This document shows positions 31,554-43,400 of a stretch of DNA of 64,000 bases, piece by piece. Numbering within the stretch: position 1 is the stretch's first letter; each line of letters starts with the position of its first letter. Location of the stretch: positions 1,612,001 to 1,676,000 of the forward strand of contig OY730169.1 of assembly GCA_963422465.1 (NCBI GenBank), read 5' to 3'. The notes beneath the pieces were generated by a model. It ran no database searches. It saw only the letters and a program-made list of their open reading frames with translations, and was not told the origin of the DNA. This DNA is from Lichina pygmaea (lineage: Eukaryota > Ascomycota > Lichinomycetes > Lichinales > Lichinaceae). A program made the position numbers and the translations under genes.

Positions 31554-34500
31554 TCAGTCATTGACACGTCCCTCCTGCAGGCCGAGCTGTTCGGTCCTGC
31601 TCCTGCCGAAACTGTCGCAGAAGAAGCTGGCAGTTCGTGAGGTTCTTGAGTGGTTCCCAGGTATTTTCTGAGTCTGGGTATCCTTTCCACTTGACGAGGT
31701 ATTGCTGACCTTTCCTAGCCAGGATCTGTTCAACCTCAAACTCTTGTTCTTCTTCAGGTTGGTAATGGAATGTTTCCTGCAAGGGTGTGCTCTGGTCGGC
31801 TGGTTCAATCATTGATATATGAAAGTTTGGATGGACTCTGGCATCCCTTGGTAGTCGCAGTCTGACGTTGACTGGTCTGGTTCTTTCTTCGACTGAAAAT
31901 AGTCCGACCTTAACATGGTCCAGTTTCTTTGTTCTTGGTTTCTTCGTTTTCCAATTTCTTGTGAGGAGGTAGACTTTATCCCCCTTCTTTAGCTGAGGTA
32001 CCATTTTCGATTTCTTGTCCATCTGACGTTGTATTTTTTCTGAGGTCTCTTGAAGGTAGTGCCTCATCATCGTGTGCGTTTGTCGTAGGAGCTTGTCGTG
32101 TTGGAGTGCTTTCTCCACGTTTGGTGAAGCTCTGCTTGGCATCCTGATGTTTGCATGTCGTCCAAAATTGGCAAAAAATAGCGATTCCTTTGTTGAGTCT
32201 GATCTGTGCTGGTTGATTGCCAGCTGTGCCACCGGTAATAACTGTACCCAATTGCTGTGGGTTTTGTTGATGTAATGCTGTAGGTAAGTCTCCAGGACTT
32301 GGTTCGCTTGCTCCGTCTGGCCGTCAGTTCGTGGGTGATAGGCCGTAGACATTTTGGGTTTTGTTCCCATGGCTGCACTGATTGTCTTCCAGTAGTTGGA
32401 TGTGAAGAGTTTATCTCTGTCTGTAATGATCATGATTGGAACTCCGTGGTCTCTGACTAGTCTGTCCAGTAAGAGGTGTCCCAACTGTTCTGCTGTGTGG
32501 GTCTCCTTGAATGGTACTGTTATTAGATATTTTGTGAATCTGTCCACTATCACCATAATCAAGTCGTAGGTGATTCCTGTGACTGGGTCTTTGGACTTGG
32601 GTAGCTTTGTGATAAAGTCCATTAACACGTCTTCCCACAGGCCTCTTGGTATCGTGTTCGGGTGTCCTTCTCCGTATAGCTTGTGTCTCCCATATTTGTT
32701 TTTCTGGCATAGTAGACACTTGCTGATGTAGTTTGTGACATGTTGTCAGAGGTTAATGACATTGTTCCCTGCACGTTGGATAAGGTCTGTGGTTTTGGAG
32801 ATTCCTGGGTGACCATGTGCTGGATTGTTGTGGTAGTTCCTTATTAGTTCTTCAGTGTCTTCTGCCGTGAGCTTGTTGATCTGTGGCTGGGGCACCAGGT
32901 TTCCTTGCTGGTCCTGCTGTAAGATTGTTCCTTGGCGTTCATCATCTTCCATGTGGTCTTTTCGTCGGCTTAGTGCGTCTGCTCTCCCATTGTCTTGTCC
33001 AGGGGTGTACAAGATCTTGAACTTGTGTTGCCCTAGGAGTTCAGCCCATCTGACTTGCCGTCTGTTCAGCTTCTTGGTTGTCGTGAACGTTGTCAGATTC
33101 TTGTGGTCTGTGAGAATAGTGAGTTCAGAACTGCTTTCCACGTACACTCTCCAGTGTTCGAGTGCGTTGACAACTGCCAGTAGCTCTTTATCGTGGATAT
33201 CATAGTTTTGTTCCGCTTGTGTCATCTTTCGTGAGTAGTAGGCAACTGGGTGCCACTTGCCGTCTGCCTGTTGGCATAGACATGCTCCCACTGCTTGGTC
33301 TGAAGCGTCTGTCTTGATTCGTGTCAGCTGGCCTGTCTTGAAGTTGAGGAGAACTGGTTCCTTGGCGCAAGTGTCCTTGAGCTGTTGGAATACTTTTTGT
33401 TGTCTCTCCGTCCACCGGTACTCCATGTCCTTCTTTGTGAGTTCTGTCAGTGGTGTTGCCATCTGTGAGTAGTTCTTGATGAACTGTCGGTTGAAGTTGG
33501 CAAATCCCAGGAAGGCTTGTACTTCCTTAACTGATGTCGGTGTTGGCCATTGCTGAATCACTTTGATTTTCTCAGGGTCAATCTTGATCCCTTCAATCCC
33601 TATGATGTATCCGAGGAATTCAACTTCCAGTTTGTTGAACTCACATTTCTTCAGGTTGAGCTTGAGCCCTGCCTCTTGTAGGCATCGTAGAACATCCTTC
33701 ACATGTTTGGTATGTTCCTGTTGCGTGTTCGAGTAGACAAGAATGTTGTCCAGGTAGGCGATAGCTGTTTGGTCCAGGTGTGCTCTGATGACGTTGTTGA
33801 TCAATGCTTGACATGTTGCTGGTGCGTTTGTGAGTCTGAATGGCATAACCAGATACTCGTAGTGTCCGTATCAGGTTCTGAAGGCTGTCTTCCATTCTTC
33901 TCCTTCTTTCATGTGTATCAGGTTGTATACTCCTTTCAAGTCCAGCTTGGTAAAGATTGTAGCTTGGCTGATCCTGTCTCGCAATTCGTTCACATTTGGC
34001 AACAGATATCAGTTCTTGATGGTAATGTTGTTGAGTTTCCTGTAGTCCACACAAAGTCGAAGACTTCCGTCTTTCTTTAGTGCAAATAGTATTGGGTATC
34101 CTGCTGGCGATTGAGATTCTTGAATGAAACCCTTTTTCAGGTTTTCCTCCAGGTACTCGCAAAGTACTTGGAGCTCTTTCTCTGATAACTGGTAAATTGG
34201 TCCAAATCCTGGCTCCGTCCCTGGTTGCAACTTGATCTCATGATCCCAAGGTTGGTGCTTAGGCAACACTGCTGTTGTTGTCTCTTCCTGAAAGAGGTTA
34301 TCATACCCAGGTCAGTACTCTTCAGGGATCTCCAGAGGGTTAACAACTTCCTCTCTCTTCATCTCTGACTGTTTGGCCACCTGGTTCTGGGGTGTGCCTG
34401 TCGAGGTGGACCTCTTCTTTTGAGAGTCATCCTTTCTGTCAGTGAGGTTCCACTGAGGACTCCTTCCCTCATCTGTCCACGCCTTCTGCGGCTGGTAACA

Positions 34501-36446
34501 GGTCCGAGCTGTGTTGTTAGTGCAGTTCCTAAACGTGAGTACTCCTGTCTTCCAGTTAACAACTGGGTTGTGCTTCTTTAGCCAAGGCATCCCCAAGTAG
34601 ATATCCTGAGTGGCCAACTTGACAATATCAAGGTGGATCCTTTCAGCATGGTGTCCAGTAACCATTTCCATTGGCTGCGTCTCATGGCAGACTAGCTCTG
34701 TCTGTCCATTTGCCATCGCAAGCTGATAGGGCTGCTGCTTGCGTCTCCTTCCAGTGCCGAGGGTATCGTAAAGTTGTCTTGAAATGTAGTTCCCACTGGC
34801 TCCAGAGTCAACAAGTGCGTATGTCTGTATTGGCGTGTTGGCGTATAGTGACACAGGCAATCACAGGTGCTTTGCGTTGCTAGGGGTCATGTTGTTGAGC
34901 TCCTGATGTCACCCCTTGACAAGGGAGTTCAGTCTTTTCCTGATCGAAGTGTCTTACCACTGACTGGGCAATGGGTCTAGCTATTCCCATCAGTTCTGAG
35001 GAATCTGTTCATGAATTTGTCTTGCTGATGCTTGTCACATCCAGGCTTGAGGCAGTACTGCCAATTGTTGACGTAGCAGTTGTGGTTGTTGCCTTGCTGT
35101 AGGAACATGAGGTGTTCGTGCCAATCATGTGTGTGCCCGGGGAATGCGGTGTGTTGGCGTTTGTCCCAAAGATAGATCTCACACGTATCCTTCTCGCAAT
35201 TGACCCAATGCTTGTGGCAGGTGGTGTGGTAGGGTGAATGTCCTCCGTACCTTCGTAGTTGTTCGTGGTAGGTGTAGTAGTGCCTTGTGCAAAACCTCCA
35301 CTGTAGTTCACTGTGCCGTAGATTTCGTGGGTCCATGCTGTAAGCATAGCTTCCTTGTAGTATTTCTTCTTTGATAGACTCGGGTTCGTCTCGGTCCCCA
35401 TCAGAGGTGGTTAAGGGCTCCTGTCCCTTGTCCTGACCTGTTAGTTCTGGTAGGTCCTTGCCTCCTGATGTTACCAGTTGGTGGGCTGCTTCCAATGTCT
35501 GATCGTAGTTGTCCCATTGTTCAAGGGATAGCTGAGCCTCTCCTGGTGGGTCCTCTGGCTCGATGACATTCCAGTCTCCGTCAAGCGTATTAAGTTGCTG
35601 TCAGTGCACCTTGTTCTTTGAACGACAGTCTTTCGCTATGTGGCCTAGCTTGCCACAGGCATAGCACTTCAGTGCTTTCCTTTTTTTGTTGTTCCTTCCC
35701 TTCGTGAACCTTCCCTTGTGGTGGACTGCATCCAGTTCCATGGGTGCATAGCCATATGGGTCATGTGGCGGTGCCTTGTTAGGCGGCTTGTAGTGGTTGC
35801 TCACATGCCATGCGGGGTGGCTGTATCCTCCATCGTGGTGTTTCTCCATCGCTCGCTCGAATAGTTTGTCATCAATGTCGATTGCTTGTGTGATGAGTTC
35901 GTCCAGTGTGTCGACTGCTCGTCCGTCGAAGGTGATTTCATCCTTCATGTTTTCCTTGAGTCCACGTCAGTACATGACCATCAGGGCATTGTTGTCCCAG
36001 TCAGTCAGTACTGAGTATTGTTTGAACTGCGTGGTGTACTCTGCGGCTGAGCGTTGTTGTTTGATGTGCTGGATCATTTGTATAGCCACTTTATCTTCGT
36101 TAGATGGTCCAAGGATCCTTTTGATCTCATCCTTGAATTGCGTCTATTTTGTCATCCATTCTGTTGTGCTGTCGTGGTCTCCGTTTCCTGAGAGATGTTT
36201 GTTGACGTAGGGCTTGATCCATCAATAAGCATTGCCTCTCATGTAAGTGGTTGCGAAGAGGGGCCACTTTTCCTTAGGCAGCTTTGTCTCTGGTTAGAAT
36301 TGAAAGTAGACTTGGAGTTGCATAAGCCAGTCGTCAACCTTGTTTCTTTCGCCGTAGAACAGGTCTGGCTTGGCGACACTGATCTTTCCATCTGGGAAGT
36401 TGGGGTTGGTTGCTCCTGAGGTACTCATCCTTGAGGGTCTTCAAAG

Positions 36447-37040
36447 TGTTGCGGTCCGTACTGTACTGTCCTATCTGAGTATAGGATTAGAGCGAGAGGT
36501 GGAAGGCAGGTTGGTTCTCGCAGGAGAGGAGTGTCAAGGAGTGCGAAGGGGTTTGGTGGAACGTGGTGGTGGTGACACCTGATCAACAGCTTCGTACAAA
36601 AGGATTGTATTGAAGTAGATCTAGTTATCTGGATCACAACATGAGTTGAAGACGATTGTTCCATAGGGGAACTATCGCCTGGCTATATAGTGCCCAGTTC
36701 GTGAGCAGAGTGAGCTCTGCTCACTTTGCTCACTTTTCATGCACGCTGCGGCGAGCTGGGTGAGCTCTGCTCACTTTGCTCACTTTTCATGCACGCTGCG
36801 GTGAGCTGGGTGAGCTCTGCTCACTTTGCTCACTTTTCATGCACGCTGCGGTGAGCTGGGTGAGCTCTGCTCACTTTGCTCACTTGTTCGTGCATATGCA
36901 TGCTGCGGCGAGCACCCCCTGGTTTGTCTCGCCGGTCACGTGACCGGTTCCCGTGTCACGCTGTCTGGTACTTCTGTCCAGTATCCTGTCTGCTGCTTTC
37001 TGTGAGTATATAAAGACTGTGTTCCTCCTGGGTCGTAACA
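36447..37040 (-). repeat. 5' LTR of copy B
   Basis: 594 bp, same structure as 30512-31105, with about four copies of the roughly 50-bp unit between about 36705 and 36910. Confidence 0.92.
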
Positions 37041-38947
37041 CAAGGAACCAGTTCTCCTCAACTTCAAGACAGGCCAACCAACACAAATCAAGACAGACAC
37101 TTCAGATCAGGCAGTGGGAGTATGTCTATGCCAACAGGCAGACGGCAAGTGGCACCCAGTTACCTACTACTCACGAAAAATGACACAAGCAGAACAAAAC
37201 TATGATATCCATGACAAAGAGCTACTGGCAGTTGTCAACACACTTGAACACTGGAGAGTGTACACGGAAAGCAGTTCTGAACTCACTGTTCTCACAGACC
37301 ACAAGAATCTGACAACATTCACGACAACCAAGAAGCTGAACAGACAGCAAGTCAGATGGACTGAACTCCTAGGGCAACACAAGTTCAAGATCTTGTATAC
37401 CCCGGGACAAGACAATAGGAGAGCAGACACACTAAGCTGACGAAAAGACCACATGGAAGATGATGAACATCAAGGAACAATCTTACAGCAGGACTAGCAA
37501 GGAAACCTGGTGCCTCAACCACAGATCAACAAGCTCACAGCAGAAGACACTGAAGAACTAATAAGGAACTACCACGATAATCCAGTACATAGTCACCCAG
37601 GAATCTCCAAGACCACAGACCTTATCCAACAGGCAGGGAACAATGTCATTAACCTCTGACAACATGTCACAAACTACATCAGCAAGTGTCTACTATGCCA
37701 GAAAAACAAACATGGAAGACATAAGCCATACAGAGAAGGACATCTGAACACAATACTGAGAGGCCTGTGGGAAGATGTGTCAATAGACTTCATCATGAAA
37801 CTACCCAAGTCCAAGGACCCAGTCACAGGAATCACCTATAACTTGATTATAGTGATAGTGGACAGATTCACAAAATATCTAATAGTGGTACTATTCAAGG
37901 AGACCCACACAGCAGAACAGTTGGGACACCTCTTACTGGACAGATTGGTCAGAGACCATGGAGTTCTGATCATGATTATTACAGACAGAGACAAACTCTT
38001 CACATCCAACTACTGGAAGACAATCAGTGCAGCCATGGGAACAAAACCCAAAATGTCTACGGCCTATCACCCACAAACTGACAGCCAGACAGAGCAAGCA
38101 AACCAAGTCCTGGAGACTTACTTACGGCATTACATCAACCAGACCCACAGCAATTGGGTACAGTTATTACCGGTGGCACAGCTGGCAATCAACCAGCACA
38201 GATCAGACTCAACAAAGGAATCACCATTTTTTGCCAATTTTGGACAACATGCGAACATCAGGATGCCAAGCAGAGCTTCACCAAACACAGAGAAAGCACT
38301 CCAACACAACAAGCTCCTACGACAAACACACATGATGATGAGGCACTACCTTCAAGAGACCTCAGAAAGAATGCAACGTCAAATGGACAAGAAATCAAAA
38401 ATAGCACCTCAGCTAAAGAAGGGGGATAAAGTCTACCTCCTCACAAGAAATTGGAAAATGAAGAAACCAAGAACAAAGAAACTGGACTATGTCAAGGTCA
38501 GACCATTTTCAGTCAAAGAAAAAACTGGACCAGTCAACGTCAGACTGCGACTACTGAGAGACACTCGGGTACACCCAAACTTTCACATCTCAATGATCAA
38601 ATTAGCTGACCAGAGCACACCCTTGTAGGAAACATTTCATTACCAACCAGAGGAAGAACAGGAATTCAAGGCTGAACAGATCCTGAAGAGAAAAGGTCAG
38701 CGATACCTTGTCAAGTGGAAAAACTACCCAGACTCGGAAAATACCTGGGAACTACTCAGGAACCTCGCGAACTGCCAGCTCCTCCTGCAGCAGTTCTGGC
38801 AGAAGCAGGACTGAACAGCTCAGCCTGCAGCGCAGACATGTCAATGACTGTTGCTGACAAGTCTTCACCATCCACCTCTATTTTAGCAACAAGGCACTGA
38901 AGCTTCTTCTTTGCTTGACTCTTGGCACCTTCAAGAACCTTTCACTT

Positions 38948-39256
38948 TCAGGACACACAAGCCTGCAGCCCGGCAAGCTGCTCAACAAGAGCATCCTGCT
39001 TGGCCTCATCAATAGCCAAATCCTTGCGAAGGTTATCTTGAGTTATGTTCAGCGACTCCCAAGAAAGTGACACACAGGACTTCCCACAATAAGTGCATTC
39101 AGTGCACTTCAACTTATTGTTGTCGTCAGACATTTGGAAGTAGGGCTTGTGGTTCAAAACACAGAAGTCACATGGAGCAAGCGACACGAAGTTATGATTA
39201 CAGATCTGGGCTGCCAGTTGGTTTCGGTAAGCAGAGGCACGTGATTTTGCGGACAT
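38948..39256 (-). pseudogene. Antisense ORF of copy A, decayed relative of 31149-31553
   Basis: Starts 45 bp inside the 3' LTR edge on the strand opposite gag-pol. It shares AYRNQLAAQI, PCDFCVL, KLKC and SCVSLSWESLN with the frame in copy B and ends at the chromodomain end of pol. The copy is broken. Confidence 0.7.
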
Positions 39257-39300
39257 ACTCAAGAATTCATCAGGACGATGAATGAAGGAGAGGAGGGTAG

Positions 39301-39899
39301 TGTTATGACCCAGGGGATAGGAGCCACTCAGTTATAGGCAATCAGGCCGCGGGCCAGGCAAGAGGACACCATGGAAGTCAAGTGACCAACCAACAAGGGG
39401 TCACGTGACTGTCGAGACACACAGGAGTCTTGACGCAGGATGCATGAAGCGTCGAGACAATCTCACCAGTCTTGACGCAGGATGCATGAAGTATTGAGAC
39501 AATCTCACCAGTCTCAACGCAGGATGCATGAAGCATCAAGACAATCTCACCAGTCTCGACGCAGGGTGCATAACATGGTGGGACTGTCGAGACAATCTCA
39601 CCTGTCTTGACGTCAAGACTGTCGAGACAATCTCGATCATCTCGACAGGCCAGCACTATATAGTCCGGCGATAGTTCCCTTATGGAACGATCGTCTTCAA
39701 CTCATGTTGTGATCCAGACAACTAGATCTACTTTAATACAATCCTTTTGTACGAAGCCATTGATCAGGTGTCACCACCACCACGTTCCACCAAACCCCTT
39801 CGCGCTCCTTGACACTCCTCTCCTGCGAGAACCAACCCGCCTTCCGCCTCTCGCCCTAATCCTATACTCGGATAGGACGGTACGGTACGGACCGCAACA
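39301..39899 (+). repeat. 3' LTR of copy A
   Basis: 599 bp, TGTTA...CAACA ends, preceded by a polypurine tract (GGAGAGGAGGGTAG). Confidence 0.92.
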
Positions 39900-40690
39900 G
39901 CAGACATCCTCCTGTTCTGCCTTCCTCCACATACCACACATATTCTACAGCCATTAGATGTTGTGGTTTTCCAGCCATACAAGCATTGGCATGCTCAGGC
40001 CATTGATGAGACTACTTGTACCAGGTGTGATGATTTCAACAAGATGGAATTCCTTAAAGCTCTAGGGTTAATCAGAGCTAAGACATTCAAGACATCAACA
40101 ATTCTCTCTGTATTCAAGGAGACTGGACTGTATCCTTACAATCCAGCTAAGGTGCTGGACAAGCTACAGGCACAAGAGAAGGAAGATGAGTGGGAGGACA
40201 TCAGCAACCCTGAGAACAATGATAAACAACCAACCACACCCCCCCCCCCCCAACAAAATCAGACTCAATGAGCTGGTATCAACACCACCACTCACGATCC
40301 GTACGATAAAGTGAACTTTCGACAGTGTTCTTGCAACCCCTCTGGTGCCAGCTGCACAGTATAACATCAAGAAACTGCGAGCATCAGCTGTCCTGCACAC
40401 CACGTCAGACGTCCTTGCTCAGGAACATCTCTCCTGCACAAAAGCAGCAGAAACAGCTCAGGCTGCCTGGCAGAAGCCTAATCGTTGTCAGATTCAGAAT
40501 AGAGGAGTCATGAATCCATGCAATGCTTGACATATGAGCTCAACCTGACAAATGGAAGAGAAGAAGAAGAAGGAGTGTGGGGAAGTGAGAAGGGCAGCTG
40601 CTCAGGCACGTCAAGCTTGTGAGACTGTAGCTACCCAACAACAGCATCATCCGGAGGAGTCTACAACCTCAGGGATTACAGAAGATAGGT
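39900..40690 (+). pseudogene. pogo-like DDE transposase, 3' portion
   Basis: Directly after the GCAGA duplication the transposase continues with FCLPPHTTHILQPLDVVVF, which supplies the third catalytic Asp (LQPLDV), then the C-terminal region (TILSVFKETGLYPYNPAKVL) and a charged tail. A C run (about 40241-40250) and several stops lie in the tail. Confidence 0.85.
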
Positions 40691-40926
40691 AGGAGAATCA
40701 GATGGGCACATCAAAATCATTATTTGTCTATCTGGTTGTGGAGTTATAGATATTTCAAATTGATGTTGTCGAGAACCTGTTTTGCGAGCAACAACCACCA
40801 TAACTTCTCAACAACACCACAAAAATCTAGAGAAGTCCATATCTTCAAGGATTATACTAGAGAAGTAGGGGAATCAAATAAGCCACTTACATTTCAATTT
40901 AGTCACTCTGTTGTGAAGTTATAGAT

Positions 40927-41062
40927 GTTGTCGTGCAGTAGTGATCAAAAACCTTTCATACCGCTGATACTTTCGTTCCGGTGTAAGACACCTCTGGATA
41001 GAGAGGTGTTCCGGACGTACCGGAGGTGCGGGAGGAGGGGGTGTAGCCCCCCGTGGCGCGGG
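40927..41062 (-). repeat. Right terminal inverted repeat of the pogo-like element
   Basis: Reverse complement of 25716-25852, ending GCGCGGG next to the TA at 41063-41064. See the left repeat for detail. Confidence 0.85.
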
Positions 41063-41064
41063 TA

Positions 41065-42313
41065 CGCCAGTAATCACTCTTCTTTGTTCCGAGGTGCTGC
41101 CTGCTGGACTGGGTTGGGTTCGGGGTTCTGGCTACGTGCTATATTCCCGTCTTTTATTCTCCGTAGCTATCGTCATCTTCATGTCGTCAGCACTCAGTAA
41201 GTCACCAGCGTACGGAATATCATCAACATCGGTATTTCGATCGAGCGCCTCCACGCCTGAGACTTGACACCTGGGACTTCCAAAGTCAATCAGTCGTAAA
41301 CCCCCTAGCGTCGTAAGCCGGTGAGGAGCACACCCCACCCTCACGTATACACTGAGTGCAGACGTGTCAGGACTCGGGCTACCTCAGCCCTCGTGTGTTG
41401 TGACAATGACCAAGTGGACCGGCAATTCTGTCGGCTCCTCCCGGCTCATTCTCTCCGCGATTATAAAGGATCGAGCTATGATCACAGATCAAGTAAAAGT
41501 GAACAGTCAGCAGTCACCGATACAACACTGGGTAAAAAGATGACTGTTGTACTCCCAGGGCCCGAGCCACAGCTCCATGGACCCGTGGGCTGTGGCATCA
41601 GACTCATTGCGTCTCTTCCCATCAGGACAGTTCCATTGTCCAGCCTGAAGCAAGTGCATGATCTCTGGGTCATGTTCAATTTCAACCAACACCACCTTTC
41701 AATGCCTTGGCTCTTGACTCCAGTAGGATTGTCGGTAACCTAGGTTGATATTCATCTCCCACAGACCACAGCACTAACCTCATGTTCATGTTCAGGGTTC
41801 ATGCTCAGCTGATAATTTGATATTCAACACAACATCAGGGAGAGAACAAGTGATGGAGCACCAGCCGACAGAGCATGCTGCAGAGCGTGCAAATACAACT
41901 TCTCAGTAATCACAGCCGCAGAGAGAGAGAGAGAGAGAGAGAAGAGGCTGGCCAATGCACACAAGAAAGAGGTAGACAAGGACAACCAAGACATGTTAGA
42001 ATGTTCCTATCGTCCCCCCTTCTCCTCCCCTCGACCCCTGGATCTGGCCTCAAAGATGAAACATGACCCACGCCAGAGGTCACCAAAGTTCAGACCATGT
42101 TTTCCCCCAATCCATGCCTTCCCCAGTTCTATCCCCGTAGCTGCCCCGAGGCAACATTCAAAGCCGGAATAAATTATGTACAGTATATTTTTTACATCAT
42201 CATCAGCCCGACCGGCTCACACGAGAGGAGAAAAAAACAAAAAGCACCTTGGCTCTCCAACACCCCTTCAAGAAATAAACAGGCCCCAAAAAAAAAAAAA
42301 GGACGATGGCGTA
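41065..42313. other. Spacer left of the MADS gene, no gene seen
   Basis: 1.25 kb between the pogo-like element and the 3' end of the MADS gene. A (GA)n tract lies at about 41921-41943. The last 200 bp are A-rich on the plus strand and probably belong to the 3' untranslated region of the MADS gene. Open frames lack domains. Confidence 0.55.
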
Positions 42314-42891
42314 TCATGTCTTGAACTTCTTGGCTGTCGTCGTCGTCGACGACGACGACGATGATGCCGCTGGCATGGATAGATCGGTCTCGGGCGTCTT
42401 TCGCTTGCCTCCGATGATCAACTGGTCGCTGTGACCACCACCGACACCGCTGCTGCTGCTGCTGCCAAAGCCGGCGCCGGCGCCGCTCAAGTCGTCATAG
42501 CGCGACAGGGCCGCGGATGAGGACGCACCGGGACCTGGACCGGGCCCGAGCACGCCCGCGGGCCCAAGGATCGGCGTCTGCAGGTTCATCGGGCTCGGCA
42601 GGATGTTCGAATCGGCACCCATGCCGATGGCGCTTGCACCGCCGCCTCCTCCGCCGGCGCCGGCGCCGGTTCCACCGGGGCCGGAGCCGCTCCGACCGAA
42701 GCTCCACATGGACGCGTAGAACGAGTTGGGCGAAGCGCCTAGGTCGCCGTCGGTCAGGAAGCGGCTGGGCAGAGCTGATATGGGCGTGTCGATCGCGTTG
42801 TTGTTGTTGTTGTTGTTGTTATTGTTGTTGCTGTTGACATTGCTGTTGCCGTTGTTGTGGTTGCTGGTGGGACCAGACGTGCTGGTCGCCG

Positions 42892-42931
<40 letters not shown>

Positions 42932-43356
42932 GGAGCTGCTGGCCGTCGTTGCGTTTGCCGCCGTCGCGTTTGCCGCCGTCGCCGGCGGTGGGTTCGGCCG
43001 CGCGAATGGGTTGGGAGGGCCGTGAGCCCCGGCGCTCAGGATCGCGCTGGCACTCGGCGACGGCGGCGGCAGGATCACGCCCGAGCCGCCGTGGTTCGAC
43101 GGCAAGCCCGCACCGGGCCCCATCGACGCGACCCTGGCGACGCCGCCGACGGCGCTGCCAGAGTTCCTCGGCGACGACCCACCCGTCCCCGTGGCCGCTT
43201 CCCCCTCCGACTGATCGTCGTCGGGGATCTGCACCTTGAGTCGAGGCCGCTTGGCGCCGCCCGGTCCGCCCGGCGTCGCCACCGAAAAGGTCCCGCTGTC
43301 GGACCGTGGTGGTGGCGGGGGCGGGGGCGGCGGTCGTGGCGCGGGCGGAGTCGATC

Positions 43357-43400
<44 letters not shown>

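Larger units (their letters stand above)
30512..37040 (-). mobile_element. Ty3/gypsy chromovirus, copy B (family I), best preserved copy
   Basis: 6529 bp on the minus strand, inserted into the pol of copy A with the duplication CAAGG (30507-30511 and 37041-37045). Order on the minus strand: 5' LTR (36447-37040); gag (about 36430-35600, CCHC knuckle near 35660); His/Cys-rich segment (35495-34977); protease (about 34860-34312); reverse transcriptase and RNase H (about 34270-32746); integrase plus chromodomain (32628-31558); 3' LTR (30512-31105). It retains the longest open frames of the family-I copies but still has several breaks, so it is not whole. Both LTRs are 594 bp and differ by a few per cent, mostly transitions. 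It is the youngest layer of this block. Confidence 0.93.
26792..39899 (+). mobile_element. Ty3/gypsy chromovirus, copy A (family I), interrupted by copy B
   Basis: LTR retrotransposon fossil flanked by the 5-bp duplication GCAGA (26787-26791 and 39900-39904), inside the pogo transposase. Order on the plus strand: 5' LTR; gag (27443-28357) with a CCHC knuckle near 28205; a His/Cys-rich segment (about 28500-28860); protease with a DSGASG motif (about 29050); reverse transcriptase to 30511; then element B; then RNase H (37046-37440), integrase (about 37560-38300), a chromodomain (about 38640-38815), a polypurine tract and the 3' LTR. Without B it is about 6.6 kb. It is broken in many places as well as by the insertion. 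LTR similarity suggests moderate age, older than B. Confidence 0.93.
25716..41062 (+). mobile_element. pogo/Fot1-like DNA transposon, split by a gypsy insertion
   Basis: The ends are inverted repeats that begin CCCGCGCCACGGGG and are flanked by TA on both sides (25714-25715 and 41063-41064), the duplication typical of the Tc1/mariner-pogo superfamily. The transposase lies on the plus strand and is cut in two by gypsy element A (26792-39899, with a GCAGA duplication). Without that insertion the element is about 2.2 kb, a normal size for pogo-type elements. The transposase N-terminal part has stops and frame changes, so the copy is dead. It is the oldest layer in this block, since A sits inside it and B sits inside A. 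Confidence 0.88.

Noticed and set aside
41321-41743. 140-codon frame near the pogo right end
   Set aside because: No domain, no splice support, mixed composition; probably chance.
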